DNA of 61,458 nucleotides from Paenibacillus sp. cl123 (lineage in GTDB: Bacteria; Bacillota; Bacilli; Paenibacillales; NBRC-103111), in the NCBI RefSeq assembly GCF_900101595.1, contig NZ_FMYY01000034.1, forward strand, positions 1 to 61,458, written 5' to 3'. Positions 30,456 through 40,070 of this stretch are shown here, piece by piece (positions within the stretch are counted from its first letter, which is position 1; each line of letters begins with the position of its first letter). Made by a program: the position numbers and the translations under genes. The notes under the pieces were generated by a model. It did no database searches and had not been told where the DNA came from. It saw nothing but the letters and a program-made list of their open reading frames with translations.

Positions 30456-33400
30456 TTATTCGACGGTAACAGCTTCCGCCTCATCCGAAACTTCTTCAAC
30501 AGGCTCCGCATTCGGATCGGTGATCCGGATATTGCGGTAACGGTTCATCCCCGTGCCTGCAGGAATCAACTTCCCGATGATGACATTTTCCTTAAGACCG
30601 AGCAATTGGTCCACCTTGCCCTTGATCGCCGCATCGGTCAGAACGCGCGTCGTCTCCTGGAACGATGCCGCGGACAGGAAGGAGTCGGTTTCGAGCGACG
30701 CCTTGGTGATACCGAGCAATACCGGTTTGGCTACCGCCGGCTCTTCGCCTGCGAAGAGCGACACCTTGTTGGCATCCTCATATTCATGAATGTCGACAAA
30801 GGAGCCCGGCAGCAGTGTCGTGTTGCCCGCATCGACGATACGAATCTTGCGAAGCATCTGACGGATCATGACCTCAACGTGCTTGTCGTTGATTTCAACC
30901 CCTTGGTTCCGGTATACGCGCTGAACTTCTTGAAGGATATAGTTCTGCACGCCGCGGATCCCCTTGATGCGCAGCATTTCTTTCGGGTCGATGGAGCCTT
31001 CCGTCAACTCGTCTCCCGCTTCTACCGTCTGATTCGCCGATACGCGGATACGCGAGCCGTAAGGAACATTGTACGTCTTCGATTCGGCTTCACCTTGTAC
31101 TTCGATCTCGCGGCGGTCCTTCGCTTCGCGAATTTCCTTCACGACACCGTCGATTTCGGTAATGATAGCCTGACCTTTCGGGTTCCGGGCTTCGAACAGC
31201 TCCTGGATACGCGGCAAACCTTGCGTGATATCGTCTCCCGCAACGCCCCCGGTATGGAACGTACGCATCGTGAGCTGCGTTCCCGGCTCACCGATCGATT
31301 GCGCGGCGATAATCCCTACAGCTTCACCGATCTCTACGTGCTGGCCTGTAGCCAAGTTCCGCCCGTAGCATTTTTTGCAGACGCCATGCTTCGAGCGGCA
31401 GCTGAGCACCGAACGAATCTGAATGCGTTCCACGCCCGCAGCAATGATCTGGTCGGCGATTGTCGCCTCGATCAGCTCGTTGCGGTTAATCAGCACTTCG
31501 CCCGTCTGCGGATGGCGGATCGTCTCGAAGGAGTAACGTCCTTCGATCCGGTCGTACAGCTCCTCGATAATTTCCTTGCCGTCGCGGATCGTGCTGACCG
31601 TAAAGCCTTTATCCGTACCGCAGTCCTCATCGCGCACGATGACATCCTGGGCCACATCGACCAGACGGCGTGTCAGGTAACCCGAGTCCGCCGTACGAAG
31701 GGCGGTATCGGCCAAACCTTTACGCGCGCCGTGCGTCGAGATAAAGTACTCGAGAACCGTCAGACCTTCACGGAAGTTCGACTTGATCGGCAGCTCCATG
31801 ATTTTACCCGATGGATTGGCCATCAGACCGCGCATCCCGCCCAGCTGGGTGATCTGCGATTTGTTACCCCGCGCTTTGGATTCCACCATCATGTTGATGG
31901 AATTGTATTTATCCAGGGATTTCATCAGAATGTCCGTGATTTCATCCTTGGCCTTGCTCCAGATCGCGATGACCCGGTCATAACGCTCATCGTCGGTGAT
32001 CAGACCGCGGCGGTACTGGTTCGTCACCACTTTGACCTTCTCATCGGATTGAGCCAAAATCTCATCTTTCTCGGACGGAACCGTAACGTCGGCAACCGCG
32101 ATCGTAATCCCGGCTCTCGTCGAGTACGTAAATCCGAGCTGCTTGATATTATCAAGAATGATCGAAGTTTGCGTCGTATGATAGCGGCGGAAGCATTCGG
32201 CGATAATCGTGCCGAGGTAATCCTTGCCGACCGCTTTCGTCTCAGGCAGCTCCTGCATCGCGGCACGAATATCTCCGCCCTTGTCGAAAACAAAATATTT
32301 GTCGGAAACGCCGCTGAGCAGATTCGCTTTGGTCGCTTCATTGATATAAGGGAAATCCTTCGGATAGATCTCGTTGAAGATGATCTTCCCGACCGTGGTG
32401 ATCAGCATCGCTTCCTGCTGCTCCGGAGTGAAGCTTGTTTTATCCAGCGCCTTGGCCGGAATAGCTACCCGGGCATGCAGCGAAGCGTCGCCGCGATGGT
32501 ACATGGACACCGCTTCGGCAACGGAGCGGATGATCGTCATGGAGCCCTTGGAGTCTTTGTTCTCCGTCGTCAAATAGAAGCTTCCGAGCACCATATCCTG
32601 AGAAGGCGTAACGACAGGCTTGCCGTCCTTAGGGTTCAGGATATTGCCCGACGCCAGCATGAGCACGCGCGCTTCCGCTTGCGCTTCGGCAGACAAAGGC
32701 ACGTGGACGGCCATCTGGTCACCGTCGAAGTCGGCGTTGTACGCCGTACAAACGAGCGGATGTAGCTTGATGGCGCGGCCTTCGACCAAGATCGGTTCGA
32801 ACGCCTGGATGCCGAGACGGTGAAGCGTGGGGGCACGATTCAGCAGAACCGGATGCTCCTTGATGACTTCCTCGAGCACATCCCATACTTCCGGACTTAC
32901 GCGCTCGACCTTGCGCTTAGCGCTCTTGATATTGTGGGCAAGCCCTTTATTCACAAGCTCTTTCATTACGAAAGGCTTGAACAATTCCAGCGCCATTTCC
33001 TTCGGCAGTCCGCATTGGTACATTTTCAGGCTAGGCCCTACGACAATAACGGAACGTCCGGAGTAGTCAACCCGCTTACCGAGCAAGTTCTGACGGAAAC
33101 GCCCCTGCTTACCTTTCAGCATATGGCTGAGAGATTTCAGAGGACGGTTGCCCGGACCTGTTACCGGACGGCCGCGACGACCGTTGTCGATCAGCGCGTC
33201 GACAGCTTCCTGCAGCATCCGCTTCTCGTTCTGCACGATAATATCGGGCGCTCCGAGGTCGAGAAGACGCTTCAGCCGGTTGTTGCGGTTAATAACGCGG
33301 CGGTACAAGTCGTTCAAGTCGGATGTGGCGAACCGGCCGCCGTCGAGCTGAACCATCGGACGCAGCTCAGGAGGGATAACCGGCAGTACATCCAGCACCA

Positions 33401-34076
33401 TCCAGCCAGGCATGTTCTTCGAGTTGCGGAAGGCTTCCATAACTTCCAGACGTTTGATCGCCCGGTTGCGGCGCTGGCCTTGGGCCGTTCTCAGCTCTTC
33501 CTTCAGCATATCGACTTCCTTCTCGATGTCGATATCCGACAGCAGCTTCTTCACGGCTTCGGCGCCCATGCCGGCTTGGAAGGCATAGCCGTACTTTTCG
33601 CGATAGCTGCGGTATTCCTTCTCCGAGAGCAGCTGTTTCTTCTCCAGCGGCGTATCGCCGGGATCCGTTACGACGTAAGAGGCGAAATAAATGATCTCCT
33701 CAAGCGAACGAGGCGACATATCGAGCGCCAGCCCCATACGGCTCGGGATTCCTTTGAAATACCAGATATGCGATACCGGAGCGGCGAGCTCAATATGACC
33801 CATCCGTTCGCGGCGCACCTTCTGGCGAGTAACCTCGACTCCACAGCGATCGCACACAACGCCCTTATAGCGGACGCGTTTGTATTTCCCGCAGTGACAC
33901 TCCCAATCCTTGGTCGGTCCGAAGATCTTCTCGCAGAACAGACCTTCCTTCTCCGGCTTCAACGTTCTGTAGTTAATCGTCTCGGGCTTCTTCACTTCGC
34001 CTCTGGACCACGAGCGGATCTTCTCGGGAGAAGCCAATCCGATTTTCATAAACTCAAAATTATTGACGTCGATCAA
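30456..34076 (-). CDS. rpoC: RNA polymerase beta-prime subunit
   Basis: A 1206-residue beta-prime. Seen: the N-terminal zinc ribbon (CHCGKYKRVRYKGVVCDRCG, about residues 60-79), the active-site NADFDGDQMAVH with three catalytic Asp (about 450), and the second zinc site CRSKHGVCKKCYGRN near residue 880. The length is typical of Firmicutes, without the large gamma-proteobacterial insertion. It follows rpoB by 124 nt, an interval with two palindromes, and is followed at once by the str promoter. Confidence 0.99.
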   Translation of the reverse strand: MIDVNNFEFMKIGLASPEKIRSWSRGEVKKPETINYRTLKPEKEGLFCEKIFGPTKDWECHCGKYKRVRYKGVVCDRCGVEVTRQKVRRERMGHIELAAPVSHIWYFKGIPSRMGLALDMSPRSLEEIIYFASYVVTDPGDTPLEKKQLLSEKEYRSYREKYGYAFQAGMGAEAVKKLLSDIDIEKEVDMLKEELRTAQGQRRNRAIKRLEVMEAFRNSKNMPGWMVLDVLPVIPPELRPMVQLDGGRFATSDLNDLYRRVINRNNRLKRLLDLGAPDIIVQNEKRMLQEAVDALIDNGRRGRPVTGPGNRPLKSLSHMLKGKQGRFRQNLLGKRVDYSGRSVIVVGPSLKMYQCGLPKEMALELFKPFVMKELVNKGLAHNIKSAKRKVERVSPEVWDVLEEVIKEHPVLLNRAPTLHRLGIQAFEPILVEGRAIKLHPLVCTAYNADFDGDQMAVHVPLSAEAQAEARVLMLASGNILNPKDGKPVVTPSQDMVLGSFYLTTENKDSKGSMTIIRSVAEAVSMYHRGDASLHARVAIPAKALDKTSFTPEQQEAMLITTVGKIIFNEIYPKDFPYINEATKANLLSGVSDKYFVFDKGGDIRAAMQELPETKAVGKDYLGTIIAECFRRYHTTQTSIILDNIKQLGFTYSTRAGITIAVADVTVPSEKDEILAQSDEKVKVVTNQYRRGLITDDERYDRVIAIWSKAKDEITDILMKSLDKYNSINMMVESKARGNKSQITQLGGMRGLMANPSGKIMELPIKSNFREGLTVLEYFISTHGARKGLADTALRTADSGYLTRRLVDVAQDVIVRDEDCGTDKGFTVSTIRDGKEIIEELYDRIEGRYSFETIRHPQTGEVLINRNELIEATIADQIIAAGVERIQIRSVLSCRSKHGVCKKCYGRNLATGQHVEIGEAVGIIAAQSIGEPGTQLTMRTFHTGGVAGDDITQGLPRIQELFEARNPKGQAIITEIDGVVKEIREAKDRREIEVQGEAESKTYNVPYGSRIRVSANQTVEAGDELTEGSIDPKEMLRIKGIRGVQNYILQEVQRVYRNQGVEINDKHVEVMIRQMLRKIRIVDAGNTTLLPGSFVDIHEYEDANKVSLFAGEEPAVAKPVLLGITKASLETDSFLSAASFQETTRVLTDAAIKGKVDQLLGLKENVIIGKLIPAGTGMNRYRNIRITDPNAEPVEEVSDEAEAVTVE

Positions 34077-34152
34077 GGAGCAACCCTCCTCCAGCTATTG
34101 TCTCTCAATCAAATCCTATCGGAACCGTTCCATCTGTATCGCTATACGGCTT

Positions 34153-34173
34153 TAGGCGCCGGATCGGCGCCTA
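34153..34173 (-). other. Strong palindrome between rpoB and rpoC
   Basis: TAGGCGCC and GGCGCCTA form a GC-rich stem around a 5-nt loop, with no T-run after it on the minus strand. A smaller palindrome GGAACGGTTCC lies about 40 nt downstream. They are candidates for an RNase processing site or transcript stabiliser between the beta and beta-prime genes. Confidence 0.6.
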
Positions 34174-34200
34174 TCACCTTAAGTGGCAGCTCAGCGCTTC

Positions 34201-37200
34201 TTACTCAACGCCCATCTCTGCGCCTTCCAAATTCAAGTTCAGCTTATCGCTGGTCACTTCGTCCTCATCGTCCATCTCTCTCATCTCGATCTCCTGCTCA
34301 TCTTCCGAGAGAATCTTCACGTCCATGCCCAAGCTTTGCAGCTCCTTGATCAGAACCTTGAACGACTCAGGAACGCCAGGCTCCGGCACGTTCTCGCCCT
34401 TCACGATGGACTCATACGTCTTGACGCGACCGACGACATCATCGGACTTGACGGTCAAAATTTCCTGCAGGGTGTACGCCGCTCCATAAGCTTCAAGCGC
34501 CCACACTTCCATCTCCCCGAAGCGCTGTCCGCCGAACTGAGCCTTACCGCCCAGCGGCTGCTGCGTTACGAGCGAGTAAGGACCCGTGGAACGGGCATGA
34601 ATCTTATCGTCGACCATGTGCGCCAGCTTGATCATATACATGACCCCCACCGTTACTTCACGCTCGAACGAATCTCCCGTACGCCCGTCATACAGCGTCG
34701 TTTTACCGTTGCGCTGCATGCCGGCCTCTTCCATCGCATCAAACACGTCATACTCGCGCGCTCCGTCGAATACCGGCGAGGCGGTATGAATACCGAGGAA
34801 ACGAGCCGCCATGCCCAAGTGAACCTCAAGCACCTGACCGATGTTCATCCGCGAAGGAACGCCCAGCGGGTTCAGAACGACTTCGACCGGCGTGCCGTCC
34901 GGCATGAACGGCATGTCCTCTTCCGGCAAAATCCGGGCGACGACACCTTTGTTACCGTGACGTCCAGCCATTTTGTCACCTTCGGAAATTTTCCGCTTCT
35001 GAGCGATATAGACGCGAACCAGCTGGTTGACGCCAGGAGGCAGCTCATCGCCGTTTTCGCGGGTAAATACTTTCACGTCGACGACAATCCCGTCGGTACC
35101 ATGCGGCACACGCAGGGACGTATCGCGAACCTCGCGCGCCTTCTCTCCGAAGATCGCATGCAGGAGGCGTTCTTCTGCCGTCAGTTCCGTTACGCCCTTA
35201 GGCGTTACTTTACCGACCAGAATATCGCCGGCGGCAATCTCGGCGCCTACACGGATGATTCCGCGCTCGTCGAGATTTTTCAGCGCGTCTTCCCCGACAT
35301 TCGGGATATCTCGTGTAATTTCTTCAGGTCCCAGCTTCGTATCACGGGCTTCGGACTCGTATTCTTCAATATGGATGGATGTGTACACATCCTCCTTCAC
35401 CAAACGCTCGCTGAGCAGGATCGCATCCTCGTAGTTGTAGCCTTCCCAAGTCATAAATGCTACGACGACGTTGCGCCCAAGCGCCAGCTCGCCTTGTTCA
35501 GTCGAAGGACCGTCAGCCAAAATGTCGCCGACACGCACCTGCTCGCCCTTGTGGCAAATCGGCCGCTGGTTGATGCAGGTTCCTTGGTTGGACCGAAGGA
35601 ATTTGTGCAGCTTGTGCTTCACGATATCGCCGTTGACCAGGCGTCCGTCGACCATCTCCTGCTTGCGCACCCAAATCTCGTTCGCAGACACCTTCTCCAC
35701 GACGCCATTCACCTTCGAAACGATACATACGCCGGAATCCTTGGCCGACTTATGCTCCATCCCGGTACCGACCAGCGGAGCCTTCGGAATCAGTAGAGGA
35801 ACGGCCTGCCGCTGCATGTTCGAACCCATGAGCGCACGGTTGGAGTCATCGTTCTCAAGGAACGGAATGAGCGCCGTAGCCACGGACACAACCTGCTTAG
35901 GCGATACGTCCATATAATCGACTCGCTCTTTGGCGATGCGAAGGTTATCGTCCTTGTAACGAACGATAACGGTATCGTTGGCGAATTTGCCGTCTTCCGT
36001 CAGCTCCGCGTTCGCCTGAGCGACCACATAGTTATCTTCTTCGTCAGCCGTCAGATAGGAGATATCTGCCGTGACGATGCCTGTATCCGGATCAACGCGG
36101 CGGTAAGGCGCCTCGATAAAGCCGAATTCATTGACCCGCGCGAACGTCGACAAGGAGTTGATAAGTCCGATGTTCGGACCCTCCGGCGTCTCGATCGGGC
36201 ACATCCGTCCATAGTGGGAGTGATGCACGTCGCGGACCTCGAAGCCTGCGCGCTCACGCGTCAGACCGCCAGGTCCGAGCGCAGACAGACGACGCTTATG
36301 CGTAAGCTCGGCAAGCGGGTTCGTCTGGTCCATAAACTGCGACAGCTGGGAGCTTCCGAAAAACTCCTTGATCGATGCAATAACCGGGCGGATATTGATC
36401 AGCTGCTGCGGGGTAATGGTATTTACGTCCTGAATCGACATCCGCTCGCGAACGACGCGTTCCATACGGGAGAGACCGATCCGGAACTGGTTCTGCAGCA
36501 GCTCGCCCACGGAACGCAAGCGGCGGTTGCCCAGGTGGTCAATATCGTCCGTGCTGCCGATTCCGTGAAGCAGATCAATAAAGTAATTGATCGAAGCGAT
36601 GATGTCGGCAGGCGTAATATGCTTAACGGACTTATCGATCTTCCCGTTGGCGATAACCTTGACGATTTTGCCATCCTCGATCGGCGAGTATACATGGATG
36701 CACTGCAGCGGGATGCGCTCATTCTCCATCACGCCGTTCGCGATGCTGTATTCCTTGAACCCGACGCTGTCCTCGAGATAAGGCAGAATCGTATCCAGCA
36801 GACGACGGTCGATCAGTTGACCGGCCTCCGCGATGATCTCGCCCGTGCTTGCATCCGCCAGTGTTTCAGCCAGCTTTTGGTTGAACAAGCGGTTTTTGAT
36901 ATGGAGCTTTTTATTGATCTTATAGCGACCGACGTTCGCCAGATCATATCTCTTCGGATCGAAGAAGCGCGCAACGAGCAAGCTTCTTGCATTATCCAAA
37001 GTCGGAGGCTCGCCCGGACGAAGCCGCTCGTAAATCTCGATCAGAGCCTTGTCCGTCGAATCCGTGTTATCTTTATCAAGCGTGTTGCGGATGTATTCGT
37101 CATCGCCCAGCAGCTCAAGAATTTCGGCATCGGAACCGAAACCAAGCGCGCGGAGCAGTACAGTTACAGGAATTTTACGAGTACGGTCGATGCGCACATA

Positions 37201-37737
37201 AATGATGTCCTTGGCGTCCGTCTCCAGTTCCAGCCATGCACCGCGGTTCGGAATGACCGTTGCGGTGTAAGTTTTCTTCCCGTTTTTATCGACTTTAGTG
37301 CTGAAATATACGCTAGGGGATCGAACCAGCTGGCTGACGATTACCCGTTCGGCGCCGTTAATAATAAAGGTCCCCGTCTCTGTCATGAGAGGGAAGTCTC
37401 CCATGAACACTTCTTGCTCTTTAACTTCACCGGTTTCCTTATTGATCAGCCGCACTTTCACACGAAGCGGTGCTGCGTAGGTGACATCGCGTTCCTTGGA
37501 TTCGTCTACCGAATACTTGGGCTCTCCGAGAGAATAATCGATAAATTCCAGCACCAAATTCCCCGTAAAATCCTGTATCGGGGAAATATCCTGGAACATT
37601 TCGCGCAATCCCTCATCCAAAAACCATTGATATGATTTTTGTTGGATTTCGATCAGGTTCGGAACTTCCAAAACCTCATGAATCCGAGCGTACGACCTGC
37701 GTTTACGTCGACCTAATTGAACAAGATGACCCGCCAA
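34201..37737 (-). CDS. rpoB: RNA polymerase beta subunit
   Basis: A 1178-residue beta subunit. Seen: the rifampicin region SQLSQFMDQTNPLAELTHKR with RRLSALGPGG and wild-type His, Asp and Ser residues, so no rifampicin-resistance change is visible; the nucleotide-binding EGYNYEDAILLSERLV; and the C-terminal GGKAQFGGQRFGEMEVWALE. The TTG start at 37737 follows GAGGGGTGA by 7 nt, and B. subtilis rpoB also uses TTG; an ATG six codons upstream overlaps that site. Own promoters lie about 190-320 nt upstream. Confidence 0.99.
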   Translation of the reverse strand: MAGHLVQLGRRKRRSYARIHEVLEVPNLIEIQQKSYQWFLDEGLREMFQDISPIQDFTGNLVLEFIDYSLGEPKYSVDESKERDVTYAAPLRVKVRLINKETGEVKEQEVFMGDFPLMTETGTFIINGAERVIVSQLVRSPSVYFSTKVDKNGKKTYTATVIPNRGAWLELETDAKDIIYVRIDRTRKIPVTVLLRALGFGSDAEILELLGDDEYIRNTLDKDNTDSTDKALIEIYERLRPGEPPTLDNARSLLVARFFDPKRYDLANVGRYKINKKLHIKNRLFNQKLAETLADASTGEIIAEAGQLIDRRLLDTILPYLEDSVGFKEYSIANGVMENERIPLQCIHVYSPIEDGKIVKVIANGKIDKSVKHITPADIIASINYFIDLLHGIGSTDDIDHLGNRRLRSVGELLQNQFRIGLSRMERVVRERMSIQDVNTITPQQLINIRPVIASIKEFFGSSQLSQFMDQTNPLAELTHKRRLSALGPGGLTRERAGFEVRDVHHSHYGRMCPIETPEGPNIGLINSLSTFARVNEFGFIEAPYRRVDPDTGIVTADISYLTADEEDNYVVAQANAELTEDGKFANDTVIVRYKDDNLRIAKERVDYMDVSPKQVVSVATALIPFLENDDSNRALMGSNMQRQAVPLLIPKAPLVGTGMEHKSAKDSGVCIVSKVNGVVEKVSANEIWVRKQEMVDGRLVNGDIVKHKLHKFLRSNQGTCINQRPICHKGEQVRVGDILADGPSTEQGELALGRNVVVAFMTWEGYNYEDAILLSERLVKEDVYTSIHIEEYESEARDTKLGPEEITRDIPNVGEDALKNLDERGIIRVGAEIAAGDILVGKVTPKGVTELTAEERLLHAIFGEKAREVRDTSLRVPHGTDGIVVDVKVFTRENGDELPPGVNQLVRVYIAQKRKISEGDKMAGRHGNKGVVARILPEEDMPFMPDGTPVEVVLNPLGVPSRMNIGQVLEVHLGMAARFLGIHTASPVFDGAREYDVFDAMEEAGMQRNGKTTLYDGRTGDSFEREVTVGVMYMIKLAHMVDDKIHARSTGPYSLVTQQPLGGKAQFGGQRFGEMEVWALEAYGAAYTLQEILTVKSDDVVGRVKTYESIVKGENVPEPGVPESFKVLIKELQSLGMDVKILSEDEQEIEMREMDDEDEVTSDKLNLNLEGAEMGVE

Positions 37738-37928
37738 CTTAGATTCACCCCTCATGTTCGTTCATATGAACAAAATAAAAGCCTCTCTGGAAGCCTTCTC
37801 GACCAAAATCTCGCGAAGTCAAACTTCTTTTAGAAGCTTCTAATCCTGATGCAAAATAATAGACCAATCTCCATGCATTCCTACCACAAATTTCTCCATA
37901 CCTTGTAGGGTTTACCTAAAATCTAAAC

Positions 37929-38063
37929 ATTATACGTCAAATGCATAAACTTTATTCAACCCGGTACAAAAAAAGTTCTTGACATTTTAGCAAACTAAAG
38001 AGAAATAGCCCAATCATAATGCTGACATTTTATAATAATATCACATCACCACATACAAGTCAA
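37929..38063 (-). promoter_or_regulatory. Promoter region of rpoB-rpoC
   Basis: On the minus strand the distal promoter has TTGACT (38058-38063) and TATTAT (38035-38040) with 17-nt spacing. A second TATAAT (37929-37934) with only a weak -35 lies about 100 nt downstream. Between it and rpoB there is a long AT-rich leader with a small GAAGTTTGACTTC palindrome near 37818. This accounts for the non-coding stretch 37738-38120. Confidence 0.7.
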
Positions 38064-38120
38064 CATTTTTCCAGTCCCGGGCATGCATACTATCACAAGT
38101 GAGCGGAAACGGCTAGGCTG

Positions 38121-38720
38121 CTACTGTTTCGTTGCTTGTACAATCCAATATCCTTTATCTCGCTCTACTTCTTTCACTTCGGCAAACAACATCTCCAGCT
38201 TGGCATAAGCGGAAGGAGCGCCCTGCTTCTTCTGAATGACCACCCAAAGAGAGCCGCCAGGCTTAAGCGCTTCGCACGCCTGCTCAAATATGCTGTGCAC
38301 GATCTCCTTGCCGGCGCGGATCGGAGGATTGGTGAGCACCACGTCGAAACGGTTGTCTTGCACGGCTTCCAACCGGTCGCTCTGCATAATAGTCACATTC
38401 TGAATCCTGTTCGCCTCAGCATTTTGCCTCGCCAGCTCGACCGCCCTCTCGTTGATATCCACCATCGTGACATGGCCCTTCGCCGCGAGCAGCGCCGCGC
38501 TTAAGCCGATCGGCCCGTAACCGCAGCCCACATCCAGCACTTGGGCATTGTCCGGAAAGCTCATCGTCTCGATCAGCAGCTTCGATCCGAAATCCACGCC
38601 CTTCTTCGAGAATACGCCCGCGTCCGTAAGCAGCATAAGCTTGTGCCCCCGCAGCGTCTCCTCCAGCCGGTGCAGGTCATGGCGGGCGCCGGGCTTCGCC
38701 GAATAATAATGTTCCGTCAT
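38121..38720 (-). CDS. RsmC-like class I SAM methyltransferase (YbxB-like)
   Basis: A 199-residue methyltransferase. Seen: the SAM motif I VLDVGCGYGPIGLSAALLA, VDINERAVELARQNA and the catalytic NPPIR motif (DVVLTNPPIRAGKE), characteristic of N2-guanine methyltransferases such as RsmC, which methylates 16S rRNA. It is about half the length of E. coli RsmC, having only the catalytic half, as usual in Firmicutes. The start at 38720 follows GGAGG by 8 nt; that site itself lies inside the upstream ATG codon run. It lies between rplL and rpoB, as ybxB does in B. subtilis. The exact rRNA target is inferred. Confidence 0.88.
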   Translation of the reverse strand: MTEHYYSAKPGARHDLHRLEETLRGHKLMLLTDAGVFSKKGVDFGSKLLIETMSFPDNAQVLDVGCGYGPIGLSAALLAAKGHVTMVDINERAVELARQNAEANRIQNVTIMQSDRLEAVQDNRFDVVLTNPPIRAGKEIVHSIFEQACEALKPGGSLWVVIQKKQGAPSAYAKLEMLFAEVKEVERDKGYWIVQATKQ

Positions 38721-38888
38721 GGCCAAATCCTCCATTTGTCAAGTGATGCGCACATGCTCCAGCAGCAGCTTTTCTTGATACACCCATCAGCAGGTCCAAT
38801 TGATGTCGGAAGAAAAATGTCCGCTGAAACCTTCTGCAACCCCACTCGGCATTTCCTTCCCCACTGCATATTCCGATCCGATGCGCTA

Positions 38889-38930
38889 ACAACAAAACCC
38901 CTTGCGGAGGTCAGCCTCGAGCAAGGGGTC
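38889..38930 (-). terminator. Terminator after rplL
   Basis: ACCCCTTGC and GCAAGGGGT form a perfect 9-bp stem with a purine/pyrimidine-rich loop, followed by TTTTG on the minus strand, 17 nt after the rplL stop. It likely reduces read-through into the methyltransferase and rpoB. Confidence 0.8.
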
Positions 38931-38946
38931 TGTCGCCATGCTAAAA

Positions 38947-39309
38947 TTACTTCACTTCTACGGAAGCGCCTGCTTCTTCCAATTTTGCTTTGATGGAATC
39001 TGCTTCTTCCTTGCCAATTTTTTCTTTGATTGGCTTTGGTGCGCCGTCTACGAGGTCTTTTGCTTCTTTCAGACCCAGACCTGTGATTTCGCGAACCGCT
39101 TTGATAACGTTGATTTTGGAAGCGCCAGCGTTGTTCAGGATTACGTCGAATTCAGTTTGCTCTTCGACTTCTGCTGCTGCGCCGCCTGCTACTACTGCTA
39201 CAGGAGCTGCTGCTGTTACGCCGAACTCTTCTTCGATTGCTTTAACCAGATCGTTCAGTTCCAGTACAGTCATGCCTTTGATGGCTTCCAAGATTTGCTC
39301 TTTGCTCAT
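38947..39309 (-). CDS. rplL: 50S ribosomal protein L7/L12
   Basis: A 120-residue L12: an N-terminal dimerisation helix pair (SKEQILEAIKGMTVLELNDL), an Ala-rich hinge (VTAAAPVAVVAGGAA) and the C-terminal factor-binding domain with KINVIKAVREITGLGLKEAK. It forms the flexible stalk on L10. It follows rplJ after 65 nt. Confidence 0.99.
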   Translation of the reverse strand: MSKEQILEAIKGMTVLELNDLVKAIEEEFGVTAAAPVAVVAGGAAAEVEEQTEFDVILNNAGASKINVIKAVREITGLGLKEAKDLVDGAPKPIKEKIGKEEADSIKAKLEEAGASVEVK

Positions 39310-39374
39310 GGTTAAACCTCCATTATATCCATTAAGATATTTGATTTTGGGTTCTTGCGGATCGTGCGGTAGTA

Positions 39375-39887
39375 CTACGCTTCTTGCGCGCCGCCTTCTT
39401 GCTTGTCAGCGACAGCTTTGACCGCGAGGGCAAAGTTGCGCATAGGAGCTTGAAGGACGCTAAGCAACATGGACAGCAAGCCTTCGCGGGAAGGCAGCTC
39501 TGCCAAAGCTTTGATTTGGTTGAAATCTACGACTTTACCTTCAACCACGCCTGCTTTGACTTCCAGCTTATCATTTTTCTTAGCAAAGTTCGTCAGAATC
39601 TTTGCCGGCGAGATGATATCGTCTTTGCTGAATGCGATCGCAGTAGGACCTGTCAGATAGGAATCCAATTCGGTCAGTTCTGCACCAGCCGTCGCACGAC
39701 GCACCAATGTATTTTTCAACACTTGGAACTCGACGCCGGCTTCACGCAATTGCTTGCGGAGCTCAGTTACTTGAGCAACGTTCAAGCCACGGTAGTCGGC
39801 AACGATTGCGCAGGAGCTGCCTTTCAGCTTTTCCGCTACTTCCGTTACTTGTGCCGCTTTGTGTTCGATAATTTTTGCGTTTGCCAT
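39375..39887 (-). CDS. rplJ: 50S ribosomal protein L10
   Basis: A 170-residue L10: AKIIEHKAAQVTEVAEKLKG, a globular RNA-binding domain, then C-terminal helices that hold L12 dimers. The start at 39887 follows AGGAGG by 6 nt; an in-frame extension to 40121 reads through the L10 leader and is rejected. Upstream lie three tandem hairpin repeats, an attenuator and its own promoter. Confidence 0.98.
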   Translation of the reverse strand: MANAKIIEHKAAQVTEVAEKLKGSSCAIVADYRGLNVAQVTELRKQLREAGVEFQVLKNTLVRRATAGAELTELDSYLTGPTAIAFSKDDIISPAKILTNFAKKNDKLEVKAGVVEGKVVDFNQIKALAELPSREGLLSMLLSVLQAPMRNFALAVKAVADKQEGGAQEA

Positions 39888-39902
39888 TTTGCACCTCCTA
39901 CA

Positions 39903-39930
39903 AGTTTCTGTTAAGAAACTGCTTCGTAAG
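39903..39930 (-). repeat. Recurrent hairpin + CTTACGAAG element (rplJ, copy 1)
   Basis: AGTTTCT/AGAAACT perfect 7-bp stem with a 4-nt loop, preceded on the minus strand by CTTACGAAG and followed by TTGTAGGAGG, the rplJ ribosome binding site. Confidence 0.65.
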
Positions 39931-39939
39931 CATAAGCTC

Positions 39940-39968
39940 GTTTTCCAGAGGAAAACTGACTTCGTAAG
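39940..39968 (-). repeat. Recurrent hairpin + CTTACGAAG element (rplJ, copy 2)
   Basis: GTTTTCC/GGAAAAC 7-bp stem with a 3-nt loop, preceded on the minus strand by CTTACGAAG and separated from copy 1 by TTATG. It stands in tandem 9 nt upstream of copy 1. Confidence 0.6.
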
Positions 39969-39980
39969 CATAACCCTTGA

Positions 39981-40023
39981 GTTTCTGTTAAGAAACCTGC
40001 CAGGCTTCGTCCTTATCGTAAAC
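39981..40023 (-). repeat. Recurrent hairpin element, degenerate (rplJ, copy 3)
   Basis: GTTTCT/AGAAAC stem with the same loop as copy 1. The upstream flank is degenerate: TTTACGATAAGGACGAAG instead of CTTACGAAG. Confidence 0.5.
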
Positions 40024-40070
40024 ATCGTCCGCACATGTCGAGCGTCTGCGGAGGCATCTTCGCTGCAAGC

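Noticed and set aside
30384..32765. Long open frame on the plus strand opposite rpoC (about 790 codons)
   Set aside because: It is antisense to a conserved gene, has no ribosome binding site and its predicted residues are Arg/His/Leu-rich as expected from complementing biased codons.
34183..35796. Long open frame opposite rpoB
   Set aside because: Antisense shadow of a highly conserved gene without start signal or domain.
29509..37737. Drug-resistance alleles in rpsL or rpoB
   Set aside because: The classical Lys residues of S12 and the rifampicin-pocket residues of RpoB are wild type by inspection.
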